Positions 6,942 through 11,349 of a stretch of 11,349 nt of DNA are shown piece by piece (position 1 is the stretch's first letter; each line of letters opens with the position of its first letter). The DNA lies in NCBI GenBank assembly GCA_012184525.1, contig WOFQ01000187.1, positions 1-11,349 on the forward strand, written 5' to 3'. Source of the DNA: Xenoacremonium recifei (taxonomy: Eukaryota; Ascomycota; Sordariomycetes; Hypocreales; Nectriaceae). The position numbers were made by a program, and so were the translations under genes. The notes below the pieces were generated by a model that was not told where the DNA came from, ran no database searches, and worked only from the letters and a program-made list of their open reading frames with translations.

Positions 6942-8486
6942 ATGGCATCGTCCAGGACGAGCCCGCCCGCTGCCCCGGATCCCTTCGATCTGGGAATACA
7001 CTCGCCCGTCAATTTGAACAGTGAAGCCCGCGCAGCACTCTTACGAAGCAGCCCCGCCGCTGTGGATGGCCCTATCACTGAGACGGCGACCCAACCGCCT
7101 CCCTCGCAATCCTCTGTCTTCCACAATACTACGGCCACAGAAGGAGTCGAGCGCGCCGCAGAGCAGCAACCAATCTCTATCTTTGACTCGGCCAACAGGC
7201 TCGCACAGAATCACGTGGAGGAGCATAACGCCAAACTGAGGGTTTTCCAGGCCTTCTGCACTAAGTTCGAAGAAGCCGCTCAACAATTCCCCACTGGACC
7301 GGAGCGAGAGCTCGCCCAACACTTCGCAAACAGCTTCATAGACTCCTGGAACCGGCAGCTGAAGGTTTATGGCCCTGCTGCTGCGCCTACCTACAGCAGT
7401 GTCGCCGCCTCACTACCAACCATACCCAATAGCCAGCAGCATCACCAACAACAACGGACTCCTCCTTATCGCCAGGGGCAACCAAGCCCCGCGGCCCCGC
7501 CCCGAGAGGACCTCCGGGTCTTCATCCGCCTTGAAGCCGGAGCCCCGGCCAGAGCTCGGAGCAGCTACGCGATCCGGACCCACATCCAGGAGAGAGTCGG
7601 CGCCGCCTCCGGGAAGATCCTACAGGTCTTCCAAGTGAGGTCTGGATGGGCTATCTTGACCACTGATCGGGAAACTCGCGACTTCCTGGTAGAAAAGCAG
7701 GCAGAATGGGCAGACGGCCTAGGTGCCACCGCCATAGAGATTAATAAGGAATGGTTTACTTATGTGGTCTCGGACTTTCCCTGTAGACTGACTGACTTCT
7801 ACGGTAAGGAAATAGACAGCGACACTGTGGTCCATGACGAAATCAAACTCCAGACGGGGCTGAAGCCCGTAAATATCCGCCCCTCCCAGCAACCCTCAGA
7901 GAACTCCGCCACTAAGACCGTACTGGTCTCCTTCCTGGAACCAGTGAAGAAATTCTGGTCCCTCTTCGGCAGCCGCACGGCTAGACTCATCCACAAAACC
8001 GACTGTCCCAGACAGTGTGATATATGCTGGGACTTCCACCCTGCGCGAACCTGCCATCGGACGCCCTATTGTCAGGGCTGCAGCAAAACTGGCCACTCTC
8101 GAGACGCATGCATTGCTCCCGAACAGTGTGTTAACTGCCTAGGCCCATACCACGCCAAGCACCGAGATTGTCCAGCACGCCCCAAGAAGATACACGGTAC
8201 CTTCAGGCGGCTCACTAAGGAACAGAGAAGTCACGTCCGAACGGTAGGGGCTGATTTGTACCGCCAGCGCAACCCAGAGCCACAACAAGATGCTCCCCAA
8301 TCGCCGAGAGACAACAATGGGCTGAATGAGGCCCCGAATTCCCATATGACTAGCCCGGCTGTGTCAAGGGCGCCATTATGCATAATAGTGGCCACGACCC
8401 CCGAGGAGGAAGAGGAACCCGAACATCCCAGGCCTGGCTCGCCGAGAAAGCGACGCATTGTCCTTATCACCCGCCCCAATGAATAA
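6942..8486 (+). CDS. LINE ORF1 protein (Gag-like nucleic-acid-binding, zinc knuckles)
   Basis: This 514-residue protein would coat the LINE RNA to form the transposition ribonucleoprotein. The N-terminal 180 residues are Ala/Pro/Ser/Gln-rich with a helical patch around AQNHVEEHNAKLRVFQAFCT, then a His/Gln-rich linker (SQQHHQQQRTPPYRQ). Residues from about 188 to 345 form a globular region (starting near DLRVFIRLEAG) that could be RRM-like. Three zinc knuckles follow: C359-x2-C-x3-H-x4-C, C377-x2-C-x4-H-x4-C (canonical) and C396-x2-C-x4-H-x5-C. The first and third depart from the canonical spacing by one residue. The C-terminus is acidic then basic (EEEEEPEHPRPGSPRKRR). The frame is intact from ATG to TAA 8484-8486 and overlaps the ORF2 ATG at 8479. 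Unlike ORF2 it carries no disabling mutation that I can see. Confidence 0.9.
   Translation: MASSRTSPPAAPDPFDLGIHSPVNLNSEARAALLRSSPAAVDGPITETATQPPPSQSSVFHNTTATEGVERAAEQQPISIFDSANRLAQNHVEEHNAKLRVFQAFCTKFEEAAQQFPTGPERELAQHFANSFIDSWNRQLKVYGPAAAPTYSSVAASLPTIPNSQQHHQQQRTPPYRQGQPSPAAPPREDLRVFIRLEAGAPARARSSYAIRTHIQERVGAASGKILQVFQVRSGWAILTTDRETRDFLVEKQAEWADGLGATAIEINKEWFTYVVSDFPCRLTDFYGKEIDSDTVVHDEIKLQTGLKPVNIRPSQQPSENSATKTVLVSFLEPVKKFWSLFGSRTARLIHKTDCPRQCDICWDFHPARTCHRTPYCQGCSKTGHSRDACIAPEQCVNCLGPYHAKHRDCPARPKKIHGTFRRLTKEQRSHVRTVGADLYRQRNPEPQQDAPQSPRDNNGLNEAPNSHMTSPAVSRAPLCIIVATTPEEEEEPEHPRPGSPRKRRIVLITRPNE
8479..8486 (+). promoter_or_regulatory. ORF1/ORF2 start-stop overlap ATGAATAA
   Basis: The ORF2 ATG (8479-8481) precedes the ORF1 stop TAA (8484-8486) by two bases in a different frame, so the ORFs overlap by 8 nt. 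This close start-stop geometry is the form used for termination-reinitiation in some LINEs. The mechanism here is inferred from the arrangement. Confidence 0.6.
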
Positions 8487-11349
8487 GAGTAGAAATCGAC
8501 GAACACTGAGAAATGCCAAAAAGACCCTTAGGATCTTTCAGGCCAATGTCGCTAAGGCCCCCCCAGTCCACGACTGCGCCCTTGCCTTGGCTGACTCCGA
8601 GCGATACGACATTATACTCCTCCAGGAACCATGGACAACAACAATTAACTCTCGCTGCCTCACAAAGACCCACCTATCATATAACACCTACTCCCCAGTC
8701 GAAGCCTGGGACAGCAATTCCACACGTCCCCGGGTTATGACCTATATACGACGAGACTCCAACCTCCTAGCAGACCAAACTCGACCATTTCTAAGCCGAG
8801 ACATCTTATGGTTAACAATCAATGACATAGCCATAGTTAACCTCTACCGCCAAAACGACGAAAACGATGCACTGGATACTATGCTGCAATGGCCGGTACC
8901 GGACCGGTGTCTGGTGGCTGGCGACTTTAATGCCAGACATTACACCTGGCAGAGCGGATTAGTTACGAATCGTGGCAGCACTATTGCCTCCTGGGCATTT
9001 GAGAACGAATTGAACCTGCTGAACGACCCGGATATTCCCACGAATCCACATGGGAATACCATCGACCTAGCCTTCACAAACTTGCCGCTCGCAGAAGCCA
9101 ATATTGAAGACCATCTCGCAACCAGCTCTGACCACTTCACCATCAGCATAACACTCCCGGATATCAATCCCGCCCCAGTCTAACGGAGCAGAATCCGCGT
9201 AATATCAGACGAAGAGCTGAAGCGCTTCGTGGAAATCGTAGAGCTTGGATCATCCGCAATCCCTGGGGCAGCCTCAAGCCCATTGGAGCTGGACAGTCTC
9301 GCATCTGCACTCGTAAACCTCCTCCAGACAGCAGCGAAGGCAGCAGGCCGGATATCGAGGAAGAAGGCACGTAACGCACCGTGGTGGACGGAAGAATGCG
9401 CCGCAGCGGCAGCCGGATACCGTGCGATCAGAAAGCTTTACCCTCTCGGCTTTAACCAAGGCATACAACTAGCCCGACGGGATTTTCATAATGTGGTCCG
9501 CTGGGCTAAGAGGATTTATTGGCGCAACCTGATCAACAGTTTCACTGACAGCAGATCTGTCTATAAAGCTGTCTGTTGGCTGCGTTCTCCCGGAGCCTTC
9601 CAACCCCCTCCACTGCAGGTAGACGGCATTGTCTACGAGAACCAGCTCGACAAGGCTAATGCCCTTCGGCGAGCCACTCTCGAGCGTCGGTCAGCTGAGG
9701 ACGACATCGAGGATCCCTGGATCTGCGTCAGCCCCGCCAGAGCGATCCCGTTCGCGATGAAAATCTCCCTGGAAGAAGCACAGGATGCCACCCTCCATAC
9801 CGGGAACACATCCCCAGGGGAGGATGATATTACAGTCCGACTCTTGACTGCCGCATGGCCCGTCATTGGAACATATGTGCGCCGCCTCTTTGAGGCATGC
9901 CTGACTATAGGCCACCATCCTAAGCCTTTCAGGACAGCGGAAGTGGTCATGATCGCTAAACCCGGACGCAGAGATCTGACATTACCACGAGCATGGCGCC
10001 CTATCTCATTGCTCTCCTGTCTCGGTAAGGGACTCGAACGATTGATTGCGCGCCGCCTCGCGTCAGCTTGCATCGAATACCAGGTCCTACACCCCCAACA
10101 ATTCGGAGCTCTCCCCAAGAGATCAGCGACAGACCTAGTGGCTGCCCTTATCCACGACATCGAAGAAGCCTTCTCCCTCAAGAAGGTGGCCACGCTAGTC
10201 ACAATGGACATCCAAGGCGCTTTCGACACGGTCATGTGTAATAGACTGATCCTGCGGCTCCGAGAACAAGGATGGCCAGAACATCTCGCGAGATGGGCCG
10301 GATCATTTATGAGCAACCGGTCTGCTTGCGTAAGGTACCAAGACACGGTCACCCCGCTTTCCCCCCTCCAGTGCGGCCTCCCACAGGGATCGCCAGCGTC
10401 ACCAATCCTTTTCTTACTGTATACAGAGCCCATCTACCGACTTAGTAACCCCAACGGCCGCTTCGGCTATGCGGACGACGCAGGTATCCTTTGCATAGGC
10501 AATACTATCGACGAATCAGCTACTGCTGCATCAGAGTCAGTGAAAGAGATGATCCGCTGGGGAGAGGCGAACGGGGTGTCTTTTGACCCCAAGAAGACAG
10601 AGGTCATGCACTTCTCTCGGAGCAAGCTCAAGACTACGCCTGCAATAAGGCACGGCGAGATTAAAAAATCTCCCGGGGCTGCCATGCGCTGGCTAGGCGT
10701 TTGGCTTGACAGAAGCCTATTACTCCGAATCTATATTGAGAAATGGACAGCAAAGGCCGAAGCCGTTTCCTACCACCTGAGGGGACTCGCCAACACGAAA
10801 CACGGCCCACTGCCGAGCGCCGTACGGAGCGCAGTCAGAGCCTGCATAGAGCCAGTTCTGCTCCATGGAGCCGAAGCGTGGTATCCAGGGGCTACGAGAC
10901 CAAGCTGGAGCCAGCCCTCTAAAGATCGGACGGCCTGTACCCAATACCTCCTCAAGAGAATGGACAAAGTAATGAACCAATCCATGCGCGCCATTTTGCC
11001 TGTCTGGAGGACAACCCCCATCGCCATCCTCCACCGGGAGAGCGGAATACCACCTATCCCCCAACTCCTAGAAGCACGCAGACTGCGCTTCTCGGCACGA
11101 CTCAAATCCTTAGATGAATCTCATCCTCTCGTAAAGCGAACGCGCACTCAACCCGAACCTGCATATCACAGGGATGTTAAACGGAAATACTAAACCCAAG
11201 CTACCATTTTCAGAACCCGTCTCCGACGAGCCAACGAGCTCCTAGCACCCTGCCCCCGGCTAACCCTTATCCCGAAGAGCTTCGGCGCGGACGGGATGAC
11301 ACTATTACAGACTGCCTCGAAGGAGGAAGCGGCCGAGACCTTCCTGCAA
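8479..11349 (+). pseudogene. LINE ORF2 (endonuclease + reverse transcriptase), two in-frame stops, runs off the window
   Basis: This is the enzymatic protein of the LINE: it would nick the target DNA and reverse-transcribe the element RNA in the nucleus. The APE-type endonuclease (8536-9150) shows FQANV (Asn), LLQEPW (catalytic Glu), VAGDFNARH (Asp/Asn) and SSDHF (Asp-His). A linker follows, and then reverse transcriptase motifs: RAWRPISLLSCLGKGLERL (9991 onward), QFGALPKRSATDL, MDIQGAFDT with the first catalytic Asp (10207-10209), GLPQGSPASPILF (10375 onward), FGYADD (10462-10479) and WLGVWLD (about 10690). One single frame covers all of this, but TAA occurs at 9181-9183 (between endonuclease and RT) and at 11191-11193. 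After the second stop the same frame continues IFRTRLRRANELLAPCPRL to the edge. The start is ATG 8479 inside the end of ORF1; an open extension to 8458 lacks an ATG. Apart from the stops, the key RT and endonuclease residues are intact. Confidence 0.9.

Larger units (their letters stand above)
6890..11349 (+). mobile_element. non-LTR retrotransposon (LINE, Tad1/I-like fungal clade), 3' end beyond the window
   Basis: Two overlapping ORFs in the LINE order are seen: a zinc-knuckle ORF1 followed by ORF2 with an N-terminal APE-type endonuclease and a central reverse transcriptase. There are no LTRs, no integrase and no protease. Fungal LINEs of this type usually end ORF2 with an RNase H domain; the sequence after 11194 is still ORF2-like and would lead into that region outside the window. 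The element looks full-length at its 5' side (a complete ORF1 with leader). Two in-frame TAA codons in ORF2 make this copy non-autonomous unless they are sequencing errors. It lies in the same orientation as, and directly behind, the broken hydrolase. The 5' boundary is approximate. Clade placement is from general motif resemblance only. Confidence 0.9.

Noticed and set aside
9181..9229. Separate RT gene starting at ATG 9229
   Set aside because: The endonuclease and RT segments are in the same frame, with coding-like sequence between the TAA at 9181 and the ATG. It is one ORF2 with a nonsense codon.
9633..10433. 266-residue minus-strand open frame inside the LINE
   Set aside because: It lies antisense to the reverse transcriptase core, whose motifs are unmistakable. 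It is a shadow of GC-rich coding sequence.
1..11349. tRNA, rRNA, CRISPR array or bacterial operon features
   Set aside because: No cloverleaf-like, rRNA-like or regularly spaced repeat sequence was seen. Introns and gene families are fungal.

Overview
The window looks like a piece of a filamentous ascomycete genome (Eurotiomycete or related; the genus cannot be fixed from sequence alone). The evidence is short 50-60 nt introns with fungal splice and branch sites, a fungus-specific Zn2Cys6 transcription factor of the Fungal_trans_2 type, a fungal dienelactone-hydrolase-family gene, and a Tad1-like non-LTR retrotransposon. It reads as an accessory or rearranged region: most genes are broken, and only the transcription factor looks fully intact.

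Layout. Positions 1-275 are ambiguous edge sequence. On the minus strand, 276-1218 is the C-terminal half of a pyruvate-decarboxylase-like enzyme with one recognisable 61-nt intron. On the plus strand, 1214-1921 is the C-terminal two thirds of an extended SDR reductase (cinnamoyl-CoA-reductase/GRE2-like). Both have lost their 5' halves at the same point, about 1213-1219, so this is a head-to-head rearrangement junction. From 1922 to 2591 there is no gene, but 2059-2407 has the form of a 349-bp LTR (TG...CA with 10-bp imperfect inverted ends and an internal TATA box). Positions 2592-3145 hold a decayed, unidentified coding sequence with in-frame stops. 

Positions 3470-5329 (minus) encode a Zn2Cys6 regulator. 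It is divergent from a three-exon dienelactone hydrolase-like gene at 5950-6796 (plus), across a roughly 0.6-kb promoter region carrying CCAAT boxes, TATA-like motifs and an everted CCG-N3-CGG palindrome. The hydrolase keeps its nucleophile Cys and acidic residue but ends just before the segment that carries the catalytic His.

From about 6890 to the right edge is a non-LTR (LINE) element in the plus orientation. ORF1 (6942-8486) is a nucleic-acid-binding protein with three zinc knuckles. ORF2 (8479 to beyond 11349) has an APE-type endonuclease followed by reverse transcriptase with FGYADD. The two ORFs overlap at ATGAATAA. ORF2 is interrupted by two in-frame TAA codons (9181 and 11191), each one C-to-T change from CAA. 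The element sits immediately behind the truncated hydrolase and may have removed its 3' end. No functional pathway can be claimed for the window as a whole; the one plausible regulatory unit is the transcription factor with its divergent hydrolase.
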